Assembly: GCA_964652155.1 (NCBI GenBank)
Contig: CAZZBK010000136.1
Coordinates: 1-15,946 of the forward strand
DNA length: 15,946 nt
Source: CAZZBK01 sp964652155
GTDB taxonomy: Bacteria; Planctomycetota; Planctomycetia; Pirellulales; PNKZ01
Reading direction: 5' to 3'
Under the pieces are notes generated by a model. The model worked only from the letters and a program-made list of their open reading frames with translations, ran no database searches and had not been told where the DNA came from. A program made the translations under genes and the position numbers. Below are positions 6,161 to 13,536 of this stretch, one piece after another (within the stretch, counting starts at the first letter, position 1; every line of letters starts with the position of its first letter).

Positions 6161-8029
6161 ATGCGCGCCGCGGCGAACCAACCCCCTCCGACTCAAATGC
6201 AGCTTGTGCGGCGCATGCTTGCGCTGGCGTGGCGGTATCGGCTCGGCTGCCTGTACGTGCTCGCCCAGCAGTGGCTGCTCGTGGTGGTTGTGATGCTCGT
6301 GCTCGGCATGACGGGCCTGGGCATCGATTACATGCGCGCGCAGGTCGACCCGCTCGCGGCAGCACCGCAGTGGCCGCTGGGCATCGCTCCGCCCGTCGAG
6401 TGGTCGCCGTTGGGAGTTGTGGCGTGCATCGCCGCGAGTGTCGCGGCCTTGGCGTTGGCCAACGCGGTCATCCGTTATCGCGCGGCGATCACCGTCGCCG
6501 AGCTCACACAGCGGATCGTCGTGCAATTGCGGACCGACGTGTACGACAAGCTCCAGCGACTCAGCTTTCGCTTCTACGATCGTCACGAAAGCGGCTCGAT
6601 CATCAATCGAGTCACGGGGGACGTGCAGGCTGTCCGCATGTTCATCGATGGCGTGGTCATTCAGGTCGTCGTCGCCGCCGTGTCGTTGTGTGTGTATCTG
6701 CTGTACATGCTGCGGCTGCATGTGCCGCTGACGCTCGCCTGCCTGCTCACAACACCCTTGCTATGGGTGCTCACCGAGCGCTGCGCGCGTGTGCTGCGGC
6801 CGCTGTTCAAGCAGAACCGTGAATTGACCGACACGATGGTGCTCACGCTCTCGGAAAATGTGCAAGGAGCGCAAGTCGTCCGCGGCCTGGGACGCGAGCG
6901 TGAAGAGATCGCCAAGTTCACCGCGGCCAACGCGGCCATTGCCAACAACAAACACGAAGTGTTCTGGAAGCTGAGCCTGTTTCAACCCGTAATCGGCGGC
7001 CTCACGCAGCTCAACATGCTCGTGCTATTGGCCTACGGCGGCTACCTGGTCATGGAAGGCTCGTTCCCGCTGGGCGAAGGGATGTTCGTGTTCGCCACGC
7101 TGCTGCAACTCTTTGCCACGCAGATCGGACAGCTCGCCAACATCAGCAACAGCATCCAGGCCAGCATCACCGGCGCGCAGCGCGTGTTCGAGGTGCTCGA
7201 CGCGCCGATCGAGGTCGCCACGTCGGCCTCGAGTGTGCGACTCCAGCGCGCCGAAGGCCGCCTCACCTTCGAGCATATCGATTTCAGCTACCAGGACGGC
7301 CATTTTGCCCTGCGCGACGTCAGCTTCGAAATCCAGAGCGGCGAGTGCGTGGCCATCGTCGGCGCGACCGGAGCAGGCAAGTCGTCGCTGCTCTCGCTCG
7401 TGCCGCGTTTCTACGACCCGATGCGCGGACGCGTACTGCTCGATGGTCACGATCTGCGCACGCTCGATGTGCATGAGTTGCGTCGCAACGTGGGCATCGT
7501 GTTCCAGGAGAGTTTTCTGTTCAGCCACACCGTGGCCGCGAACGTGGCCTTCGGCCGCCCCGACGCCCAGCAGCCACAAATCGAGCAGGCCGCCCGCATC
7601 GCCGCCGCCCATCAATTCGTCAGCGAATTGCACGAAGGCTACAACACGGTCATTGGCGAGTACGGCTCGAATCTCTCGGGCGGGCAACGTCAGCGGCTGG
7701 CCATCGCTCGGGCCGTGCTGCTCGAACCGCCGATCCTGTTGCTCGATGACGCGACGACCGCGATTGATCCCGAGACCGAACACGAAATCTTGCAAGCGAT
7801 GGAGCAGGCCATGCGCGGCCGCACGACGCTGGTGGTCGCCCATCGCCTGAGCACCCTGCGGCGGGCCGATCGCGTGATCGTGCTCGAGCGGGGCCGGGTC
7901 GTGCAGATGGGCACCCACGACGAGTTGATGCGCGTCGCCGGCTATTATCGCGACAACGCCTTGCTGCAAATGCTCGAAGAGCCCCCCGCGGCAAGCTGCA
8001 CCGCTGCGAAGTCGCGGGAGGTCGCATGA
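6161..8029 (+). CDS. ABC exporter half-transporter, subunit with degenerate Walker B (DD)
   Basis: The product is a membrane-fused ABC exporter of 622 residues: a six-helix transmembrane domain over about residues 28-340 (first helices near 30-55 and 84-105), then a nucleotide-binding domain. Walker A is GATGAGKSS (from 401), the Q-loop is IVFQES, the signature is a canonical LSGGQRQR (from 505), and the switch is VVAHRLST. Walker B is ILLLDDATTAID: the usual catalytic Glu is Asp530. In heterodimeric exporters this substitution marks the subunit contributing the non-hydrolytic site. The next gene overlaps by 4 bp (ATGA) and supplies the partner, so the two are surely co-translated. The cargo (drug, lipid or peptide) cannot be read from sequence. 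The start is uncertain: GTG 6077 is in frame (650 aa), ATG 6161 lies below a candidate promoter, and ATG 6197 is also possible. None has a good Shine-Dalgarno. Confidence 0.92.
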   Translation: MRAAANQPPPTQMQLVRRMLALAWRYRLGCLYVLAQQWLLVVVVMLVLGMTGLGIDYMRAQVDPLAAAPQWPLGIAPPVEWSPLGVVACIAASVAALALANAVIRYRAAITVAELTQRIVVQLRTDVYDKLQRLSFRFYDRHESGSIINRVTGDVQAVRMFIDGVVIQVVVAAVSLCVYLLYMLRLHVPLTLACLLTTPLLWVLTERCARVLRPLFKQNRELTDTMVLTLSENVQGAQVVRGLGREREEIAKFTAANAAIANNKHEVFWKLSLFQPVIGGLTQLNMLVLLAYGGYLVMEGSFPLGEGMFVFATLLQLFATQIGQLANISNSIQASITGAQRVFEVLDAPIEVATSASSVRLQRAEGRLTFEHIDFSYQDGHFALRDVSFEIQSGECVAIVGATGAGKSSLLSLVPRFYDPMRGRVLLDGHDLRTLDVHELRRNVGIVFQESFLFSHTVAANVAFGRPDAQQPQIEQAARIAAAHQFVSELHEGYNTVIGEYGSNLSGGQRQRLAIARAVLLEPPILLLDDATTAIDPETEHEILQAMEQAMRGRTTLVVAHRLSTLRRADRVIVLERGRVVQMGTHDELMRVAGYYRDNALLQMLEEPPAASCTAAKSREVA

Positions 8030-9840
8030 TCGCCCAGCGACGTGACGCACTGATCCTTCGCAACGAACGCTCGGATCATGACGACGCCGACATGCGACCG
8101 CTCGACATGCGGCTCATCGCGCGGTTGTACCGATACACGCAACCCCACGCCAAACAGCGCAGCGCTCTGCTCTTCACGGTCCTGCTTCGCTCGATCCAAC
8201 TACCCTGCCTCACCTGGGTATTGATCGCCGTGATCAAAGGGCCGATCGAACGCCATGACCCCGTCGCGCTGACGATCGGGGCGATTGGCTTTCTGCTGCT
8301 GGCTTTGTTCACGCAAGTCACCATGCACTTTCGGCAACGCTGGGCGCTCGAGTTTGGCGAGGCAGTTGTACATGACCTGCGCAACGATTTGTTCCGCAAG
8401 CTACAGCAGATGCCGATGAGCTTCTTTCATCGCACCAAGGTCGGTCGGATCATCAGCCGCATGATCTCCGACGTCGAAGATGTCCGCGTCGGCGTGCAGG
8501 AAGTGTTGTTCGTCAGCCTCGTGCAGCTGGGGCAAATGATCGTTGCCGCAGCCTTCATGCTCTGGTACGACCCACGGCTGTTCGCACTGGTGCTCGGCAT
8601 GGTCCCCATGCTGTGGTGGATCAATCACTCGTTTCATCGTCGACTGAGCAACGCCTATCGCGCGATTCGCGACTCGTTTAGCCGCGTGACGGGGACGCTG
8701 GCTGAAAGCGTCAACGGCATCCGCGTGACCCAGGGCTTTGCCCGCGAACAGACAAACGCCGATATGTTCGGCGAACTGGTCGCCGATCATGCGCGGTACA
8801 ACTATCAGGCCATGGACGCCCAGGGCAAGTTTCTCTCGCTGCTGGATCTGAACAGCCACCTGTTCATGGCCGTGTTGCTGATCGTGGGCGCGTACCAGGT
8901 GTTCCGCGCCGACGCGCACGTCGCCGTGGCCGACCTGGTCGGCTTCTTCTTCATGGCGAACATGTTCTTTTCGCCGATCACGGCCCTGGGCGGACAATAC
9001 AACCAGGCGCTGACCGCCATGGCCGGCGCCGAACGGTTGTTCCGCCTGCTCGACGCGCCTCCCGAATGGCAAGATCCCGTCGACGCGCTCAGACCACACG
9101 TGCAAGGCGAGATCGAGTTCCGCGGCGTCACGTTCGGCTACCATGCTGATCGACCCGTGCTGCACGACATCAACGTGCATATTCGGCCTGGGCAGAGTGT
9201 TGCGTTGGTGGGGCACACCGGCGGCGGCAAGTCGTCAATCGTCAATCTGGTCGTCAAGTTTTATCTGGCGCAGCAGGGCGATCTATTGCTCGATGGCGTC
9301 GACATTCGCCGCCTACGGACCGACGAACTGCATCAGCAGTTGGGGCTCGTCTTGCAGCAAAACTTTCTGTTCTCCGGCACGGTCATGGAGAACATTCGCT
9401 ACGGTCGCCCCACGGCAACCGACGACGAAGTGATGCAGGCAGCTTGCGAACTCGATTGTCTCGATCTCTTCGAGCAACTGCCGCAGGGGTTTCAAACCCA
9501 AGTGGGCGAGCGTGGCAGCAGCTTGTCGCTGGGGCAGCGGCAACTGGTGTGCTTTGCCCGCGCCATGGTCGCGCAGCCCAAATTACTCATCCTCGACGAG
9601 GCCACGAGCAGCGTCGACGCAATGACCGAGGCCCGGATCCAACGCGCGCTCGATCGACTGATCCGAGGCCGCACGAGCCTGATCGTGGCCCACCGGCTGA
9701 GCACGATCCGGCACGCCGACCTGGTGCTGGTGCTCGACCACGGGCGGATCGTCGAGCGCGGCACCCATGCGGAACTGCTGGCCCAACAAGGCGCATACGC
9801 TCAACTGCACGAGCGGTTCTGTCGCACCCCGGCCGTTTGA
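8026..9840 (+). CDS. ABC exporter half-transporter, catalytic partner subunit
   Basis: The 604-residue protein has the same exporter layout as its upstream neighbour: a transmembrane domain over about residues 45-330, then an ATPase domain. Walker A is GHTGGGKSS (from 396), the Q-loop is LVLQQN, Walker B is LLILDEATSSVD with the catalytic Glu525 present, and the switch is IVAHRLST. The signature reads LSLGQRQ (500-506) rather than LSGGQ. In a head-to-tail dimer the altered signature would face the neighbour's Asp-type Walker B, and this subunit's intact Walker B would face the neighbour's intact LSGGQ. That gives one active and one degenerate site, as in BmrCD or TM287/288. The start ATG overlaps the upstream stop (ATGA) and has GGGAGG at 8016-8021, 4 nt away, so translational coupling is likely. 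Confidence 0.95.
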   Translation: MIAQRRDALILRNERSDHDDADMRPLDMRLIARLYRYTQPHAKQRSALLFTVLLRSIQLPCLTWVLIAVIKGPIERHDPVALTIGAIGFLLLALFTQVTMHFRQRWALEFGEAVVHDLRNDLFRKLQQMPMSFFHRTKVGRIISRMISDVEDVRVGVQEVLFVSLVQLGQMIVAAAFMLWYDPRLFALVLGMVPMLWWINHSFHRRLSNAYRAIRDSFSRVTGTLAESVNGIRVTQGFAREQTNADMFGELVADHARYNYQAMDAQGKFLSLLDLNSHLFMAVLLIVGAYQVFRADAHVAVADLVGFFFMANMFFSPITALGGQYNQALTAMAGAERLFRLLDAPPEWQDPVDALRPHVQGEIEFRGVTFGYHADRPVLHDINVHIRPGQSVALVGHTGGGKSSIVNLVVKFYLAQQGDLLLDGVDIRRLRTDELHQQLGLVLQQNFLFSGTVMENIRYGRPTATDDEVMQAACELDCLDLFEQLPQGFQTQVGERGSSLSLGQRQLVCFARAMVAQPKLLILDEATSSVDAMTEARIQRALDRLIRGRTSLIVAHRLSTIRHADLVLVLDHGRIVERGTHAELLAQQGAYAQLHERFCRTPAV

Positions 9841-9911
9841 GCGAGCCTGCATGACAAGGTCGTGTTGCTCGACTTTGGCGGGCTTTGTTGTGTTGAGGGG
9901 CGTGACTCATT

Positions 9912-9940
9912 TTGACAGGCGTGGCAATTTGACATACAAT
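9912..9940 (+). promoter_or_regulatory. Near-consensus sigma-70 promoter for the DUF1778/GNAT operon
   Basis: TTGACA (9912-9917, perfect) and TACAAT (9935-9940) are separated by 17 bp. Transcription would start near 9947, about 37 nt before the antitoxin ATG. TTTGACA also recurs at 9928-9934 inside the spacer, 17 bp from the first copy, and may form part of an operator for the antitoxin. Confidence 0.65.
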
Positions 9941-9983
9941 ACAAAAAGGGAGCCATGCCGACGATTGATCGCGAGAGACAACC

Positions 9984-10262
9984 ATGTCTGAAACCAGAAG
10001 CGATGCCCGCATCAACTTTCGCTTGAGCGGCGAGTTGAAGCAAACGATCGAAGAAGCGGCGGCGGAGATGGGGCAATCGATCAGCGATTTTGCCGTTTCG
10101 ACCTTGGTGCAAACGGCGCGCAAGATCCTTCAAGATCAGCAGGTGACCCGATTGTCGCGGCGCGATCGCGATCGTTTCATCGCCATGCTCGACAATACCT
10201 CCAGTCGCCCTAATCAAGCATTGAGCAATGCAGCCAAGCGGTACAAAAAACAGGTTGGCTAA
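9984..10262 (+). CDS. DUF1778 (TacA-like) ribbon-helix-helix antitoxin
   Basis: The 92-residue product has an N-terminal ribbon-helix-helix segment (about 7-50: ARINFRLSGELKQTIEEAAA, then MGQSISDFAVSTLVQTARKIL), which in this family dimerises and binds the operon's own operator. A charged C-terminal tail (about 55-92) would wrap around the toxin. The start ATG 9984 has GAGAG 7-11 nt upstream. Its stop TAA shares one base with the ATG of the GNAT toxin, so the pair is translationally coupled. Family knowledge: TacA neutralises TacT acetyltransferases that block translation. The gene stands between the ABC exporter operon and the convergent nuo genes, as an independent module with its own promoter. 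Confidence 0.9.
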   Translation: MSETRSDARINFRLSGELKQTIEEAAAEMGQSISDFAVSTLVQTARKILQDQQVTRLSRRDRDRFIAMLDNTSSRPNQALSNAAKRYKKQVG

Positions 10263-10777
10263 TGACTCTATGGCTCATTCGCCGACTCAACTCGGCGCAT
10301 GATCGCACCTCGTTCGACTGCGGAGAGCCAACGCTCAACGAATGGCTGCATCATCGGGCTGGGCAGTACGAGCGTCGTGACCTCGCTCGAACATTCATTG
10401 CCACGCGCTCCGACGAATCGTTGGTGCGAGGCTATTACACCATGCTCACGCATCGGGTCGTCTACGACATGCTGCCAACCCAAGAAGCCAAGGGATTGCC
10501 CAAACTGGACGTCCCCGTGGTATTGATCGGCCGATTGGCAGTCGACCGGAGCGTACAGGGGCAAGGCTTGGGCGCACATCTGCTCGTCGACGCGCTCAGA
10601 CGGACGGTCCAGATCTCCGAACAAGTCGGAATACGCGCCGTCGAAGTCGAGGCCCTGAATAAAACGGCACAACGATTCTATCTAAAATTCGGATTTCGCC
10701 CGCTGCTCGATGACCCACTGCATCTCTGGCTACCGCTGCACGAGATTCGCAAACTCAAGCTCGATCCACTTGAGTAA
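10262..10777 (+). CDS. GNAT acetyltransferase toxin (TacT-like)
   Basis: TacT-type toxins acetylate the amino group of charged aminoacyl-tRNA and so stop translation. The 171-residue product has the family's opening FDCGEPTLNEWLHHRA (18-33), then the GNAT core PVVLIGRLAVD (85-95) with the acetyl-CoA loop QGQGLG (99-104) and LLVDALRR (107-114). AQRFYLKFGF (136-145) contains Tyr140, the position of the catalytic tyrosine in Salmonella TacT as I recall it. The length is normal for the family and the gene appears intact. It overlaps the antitoxin stop by 1 bp. The 3' end faces that of nuoD across only 33 bp with no visible terminator, so read-through into antisense of nuoD is possible. Confidence 0.92.
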   Translation: MTLWLIRRLNSAHDRTSFDCGEPTLNEWLHHRAGQYERRDLARTFIATRSDESLVRGYYTMLTHRVVYDMLPTQEAKGLPKLDVPVVLIGRLAVDRSVQGQGLGAHLLVDALRRTVQISEQVGIRAVEVEALNKTAQRFYLKFGFRPLLDDPLHLWLPLHEIRKLKLDPLE

Positions 10778-10810
10778 CGCCCACACAGGAACTCGATTCA
10801 CTGACCGAGC

Positions 10811-12016
10811 TTACCGGTCGATCTCGCCCATCACGATGTCGAGCGAGCCGACAATCGCGGGGACGTCGGCAATCAAGCAACCGCGGCACAGCTCGCCCGA
10901 GACCGACAGGTTGCAGAAGCAACTGCTGCGGGCGCGAACACGCCACGGAATGGCCGAGCCATCGCTGACCAAATAGAACCCCATCTGTCCGCGCGGGGCC
11001 TCGGTCTCCAGATACGCTTCCCCCTTCGGGAGCTTCTCGTTGAGCTTGAGCGGCACGTTGATCGGGCCCGAGGCGCTGCTATAGCGGTCGATCGATTGAC
11101 GGACCAGATCGATGGCCTGCACGACCTCGAGCATCCGCACGTAGAAGCGGTGCCAACAGTCGCCCAGCACCGCCTCGCGCGGAATGGCCGGGTACTGATG
11201 GTCGCGCGGGTAGTGGCCGTCTTTCTGCACGATGACCTCGAAGGCGTAGCCGTCGTACATCGAGGTGTACCAAGCTTCGCCATCGCGGCGCAGGTCATGG
11301 TCGACGCCGCTGCCGCGCAAGACCGGGCCGGTGCAGCCGTAGCTGATCGCGGTCTCGGCCGACATCACACCGATGCCAGCGGTCCGTTTGACGAAAATCG
11401 AGTTGGTGGTCAGCAGCGCGTGACACTCTTCGATCACCGGCGCGAGTTGATCGAGGAACGCTTCGCACGATTTCAACCAACCGCGCGGCAGGTCATGCGT
11501 CGCGCCGCCGACGGTCAGGTAACTGTAGGTCAGCCGCGCGCCGCAGGCCATCTCGAATAAATCGAGGATCTTCTCCCGTTCGCGAAAGGCGTACAGGAAC
11601 GGGCTGAAGGTGCCGAGGTCGAGGCCGTACGCTCCCATGCCCACCAAGTGACTGGCGATGCGATTCAACTCGCTGATGAGCACGCGCAGGTGGCGCCCCT
11701 TATCGGGCACATGCAGCTTCATCAGCTTTTCGACCGTCATCGACCAACCGAGATTCATGTTCATCCCGGCCAGGTAGTCCATGCGATCGGTGTACGGGAT
11801 CCACTGCCGAGGCGTGAGATTCTCGCCAATCTTTTCCGCGCAGCGGTGCAAATAGCCGATATGCGGCGTGACCTCGCTGACGATCTCGCCGTCGGTCCGC
11901 AACACCAGACGCAACACGCCATGCGTGCTCGGGTGTTGTGGGCCCATGTTGACCAACATCTCGTCGGTTCGCACATCGAACTCGATAATCCGCGGGTCAT
12001 CGACGTCGGTGGACAT
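10811..12016 (-). CDS. nuoD: NADH-quinone oxidoreductase subunit D (complex I, 49-kDa homologue)
   Basis: NuoD is the peripheral-arm subunit that forms much of the quinone pocket with NuoB. The 401-residue product has the family blocks MGPQHPSTHG (24-33), HIGYLHR (52-58) and YTDRMDYLAGM (75-85), which include the quinone-facing His and Tyr, and ends in IADVPAIVGSLDIVMGEIDR (382-401), the NiFe-hydrogenase-derived C-terminus. It is a separate protein, not fused to NuoC as in E. coli. One oddity is C366, C368, C377 and C380 (pattern C-x-C-x8-C-x2-C) just before the C-terminal block, where better-known NuoD proteins are not Cys-rich. It is the last gene of nuoA-nuoC-nuoD, 78 bp after nuoC, and no nuoE/F/G follows. 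ATG 12016 has only a weak Shine-Dalgarno. Confidence 0.96.
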   Translation of the reverse strand: MSTDVDDPRIIEFDVRTDEMLVNMGPQHPSTHGVLRLVLRTDGEIVSEVTPHIGYLHRCAEKIGENLTPRQWIPYTDRMDYLAGMNMNLGWSMTVEKLMKLHVPDKGRHLRVLISELNRIASHLVGMGAYGLDLGTFSPFLYAFREREKILDLFEMACGARLTYSYLTVGGATHDLPRGWLKSCEAFLDQLAPVIEECHALLTTNSIFVKRTAGIGVMSAETAISYGCTGPVLRGSGVDHDLRRDGEAWYTSMYDGYAFEVIVQKDGHYPRDHQYPAIPREAVLGDCWHRFYVRMLEVVQAIDLVRQSIDRYSSASGPINVPLKLNEKLPKGEAYLETEAPRGQMGFYLVSDGSAIPWRVRARSSCFCNLSVSGELCRGCLIADVPAIVGSLDIVMGEIDR

Positions 12017-12023
12017 GAAAGTC

Positions 12024-12057
12024 TCGTCTGGCTGAATAGATCGTCTGGCTGAATAAA
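12024..12057. repeat. 17-bp tandem repeat in the nuoC-nuoD spacer
   Basis: TCGTCTGGCTGAATA occurs at 12024-12038 and 12041-12055, as two 17-bp units that differ at one base (GA versus AA at the end). On the - strand the repeat lies in the mRNA immediately before the nuoD ribosome-binding region. It could be a slippage product or a binding site that sets nuoD translation. Confidence 0.8.
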
Positions 12058-12067
12058 TCGGAGTGCC

Positions 12068-12085
12068 CGAGCAGCATCCTGCTCG
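12068..12085 (-). other. Intercistronic hairpin between nuoC and nuoD
   Basis: CGAGCAG (12068-12074) and CTGCTCG (12079-12085) form a perfect 7-bp stem with a 4-nt loop, 10 bp after the nuoC stop. No T-run follows in the - direction, so it is more likely an RNA-stability or processing element than a terminator. Confidence 0.5.
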
Positions 12086-12094
12086 CGTGCTGTG

Positions 12095-12646
12095 TTAACG
12101 ATTCCGAATTCCGTGATACTCGAGCGGCATTTCGTAGTCTTTACGCAGCGGATGGCCTGCCCAGTCCTCGGGACACAAAATGCGCCGCAGGTTGGCGTGC
12201 CCCGTGAACCGCACGCCCGACAGATCGTACGCCTCGCGCTCGTGCCAATCGGCCGTCGCCCACAGGTTCGACACCGTGGGAACTTCCGGCAGCTCGCCGG
12301 GCTTGTCCCCCTTCCAACGCGGCAGCATCACCTTGACCACCAGGCTCGTCTTGTGCGCCATGCTAAACAGGTGATACACGACCTCCAAGTGCGGCTGCCA
12401 CGTGACCTTGGCGGCCTTTTTGGCGTCGGGCTCGAAGTAGTCGACCACCGTGATGCTGTTGAGGAAGTCGAATTCCAGCGTGGGCTCGTCACGCAGGTAG
12501 CCACACACATCGAGCAAGCCGCCGGGGGTGACTTCGATCCACGGATCGAGTGCGTCGAGATTCGAGCCGGCGATGGCCGCGCCGAAGCGTTGCTGGAGTC
12601 GATCGAGGAACGAGGGGCTTTGCGTCACGGTGTCACCAGGCTGCAA
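12095..12646 (-). CDS. nuoC: NADH-quinone oxidoreductase subunit C (complex I, 30-kDa homologue)
   Basis: NuoC is a structural subunit of the complex I peripheral arm. The 183-residue product contains the conserved YHLFSMAHKTSLVVKVMLPR stretch (91-110) and the diagnostic ADWHEREAYDLSGVRFTGH (132-150) with ILCPEDWAGHPLRKDYEMP (156-174). The start is uncertain. The open frame begins at TTG 12646, GTG 12628 is an alternative, and neither has a clear Shine-Dalgarno, so translation may be coupled to nuoA (stop 43 bp upstream). In most genomes nuoB lies between nuoA and nuoC; here only a 42-bp gap separates them. Confidence 0.94.
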   Translation of the reverse strand: MQPGDTVTQSPSFLDRLQQRFGAAIAGSNLDALDPWIEVTPGGLLDVCGYLRDEPTLEFDFLNSITVVDYFEPDAKKAAKVTWQPHLEVVYHLFSMAHKTSLVVKVMLPRWKGDKPGELPEVPTVSNLWATADWHEREAYDLSGVRFTGHANLRRILCPEDWAGHPLRKDYEMPLEYHGIRNR

Positions 12647-12688
12647 TGTTGAATGGGTTGCTACGGACCTCGAAACGGCGACCGACGC

Positions 12689-13324
12689 TTAGGCGGCAAT
12701 CGTCGGCTCCAAGTCGGAGTCGGTCAAATCCACCGGCGGACGTTCCGACGAAATCGTGCGGGTCGAGTCGACGGCACGGACCCAGTCCAAGTCACCGCGA
12801 CGCCACACATACGCGAAGCCGACCATCAGCACCGCGAAGAACACGAGGATGTCGCAGATCGACGCCAACGCCAAGCCATTGAAGTCGGCCATGATGGTCC
12901 GCAGGCGGTCCGCCAATTCACCCGCCGCCACGCCGGTCTGATCGGCCGCCACGCCGAGATCGGCATAGACCCGATGGATTTGCTGTTCCATGACGGCCCG
13001 CGTGGGCTCGTCGGCCGTGGCCACCAGGTTCGGCAAGCGCGAGTCGGTCAGGTGCGTGGCTTTGCCAAACACGACCGCCCACGGAAAAAAGAACGCGACC
13101 TCGACGTCGAAAATAATGAACAACAAGGCCACGACATAAAAGCGGAGATCGAATTGAATGAAGCTCGAACCGATCGTCGGCTCGCCGCACTCGTACACCT
13201 CGAGCTTCTCGGCGTTCGGCGAGTTGGGACGCAACAGCCGCCCCAAGAGCAAGTTGACGAACACGAACAGACCGCCAACGGTCGCGAAGAATGCCAAATA
13301 AGCGACGATATAAGTGGCTGACAT
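12689..13324 (-). CDS. nuoA: NADH-quinone oxidoreductase subunit A with a large internal insertion
   Basis: NuoA is a small three-helix membrane subunit near the quinone site of complex I. Helix 1 spans about 5-27, followed by the loop YECGEP (44-49) with the Cys known from ND3. Helix 2 (62-84) carries the conserved acids D73 and E75 in FDVEVAFF, matching E. coli Asp79 and Glu81. Helix 3 is at about 152-172. Residues about 88-150, between helices 2 and 3, form a mostly hydrophilic helical insertion (HLTDSRLPNL... EQQIHRVYADL... LADRLRTIM). It is absent from E. coli NuoA and explains the 211-residue length, against roughly 120-150 usually. A 39-residue polar tail follows helix 3. The start is ATG 13324; GTG 13330 is also in frame. 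It is the first gene of nuoA-C-D, with a promoter at 13381-13408. Confidence 0.95.
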   Translation of the reverse strand: MSATYIVAYLAFFATVGGLFVFVNLLLGRLLRPNSPNAEKLEVYECGEPTIGSSFIQFDLRFYVVALLFIIFDVEVAFFFPWAVVFGKATHLTDSRLPNLVATADEPTRAVMEQQIHRVYADLGVAADQTGVAAGELADRLRTIMADFNGLALASICDILVFFAVLMVGFAYVWRRGDLDWVRAVDSTRTISSERPPVDLTDSDLEPTIAA

Positions 13325-13380
13325 AGGCACAGCACGTCCGCGCGGGATGATGACTGTAAGACACGCCTGCTAGAACGCTG

Positions 13381-13408
13381 ATTTTAGACCCCAGCGGTGT
13401 TTTTGCAA
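13381..13408 (-). promoter_or_regulatory. Candidate promoter for nuoA-nuoC-nuoD
   Basis: On the - strand, TTGCAA (13403-13408) and TAAAAT (13381-13386) are 16 bp apart, which predicts transcription start near 13374 and a leader of about 45-50 nt. This suggests that nuoA-C-D is transcribed separately from nuoI. Confidence 0.5.
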
Positions 13409-13468
13409 GGCGGTCAGGCCAACACACCGCCGCACGCGCGATGCATGGAGAGCGCCGAACCACATGGC

Positions 13469-13509
13469 TGGGGACTGTCCCAAATTTGCAAAGTCTGGGG
13501 ACTGTCCCC
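13469..13509. repeat. REP-like palindromic repeat pair
   Basis: TGGGGACTGTCCC occurs at 13469-13481 and 13496-13508 (the second followed by an extra C). Each copy is itself a palindrome, GGGAC-T-GTCCC. Between them is the palindrome TTTGCAAA (13485-13492). Dispersed GGGGAC(A/T)GTCCCC palindromes are, to my knowledge, common in planctomycete and some proteobacterial genomes near REP-associated tyrosine transposases; none is encoded here. The element lies between the DUF2203 stop and the nuoA promoter. Confidence 0.65.
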
Positions 13510-13536
13510 CTCGCAGTTCGGTTGGAGGCTAGGCTC

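Noticed and set aside
5992..6162. 57-residue N-terminal extension of the YhcH-like protein
   Set aside because: A TTGAGA-17-TACAAT promoter lies inside it, ATG 5991 has a good ribosome binding site, and family similarity begins there.
7025..8050. Long - strand open frame opposite the first ABC transporter
   Set aside because: It is a shadow of a gene with unmistakable Walker A, signature and Walker B motifs; the antisense translation has no recognisable domain.
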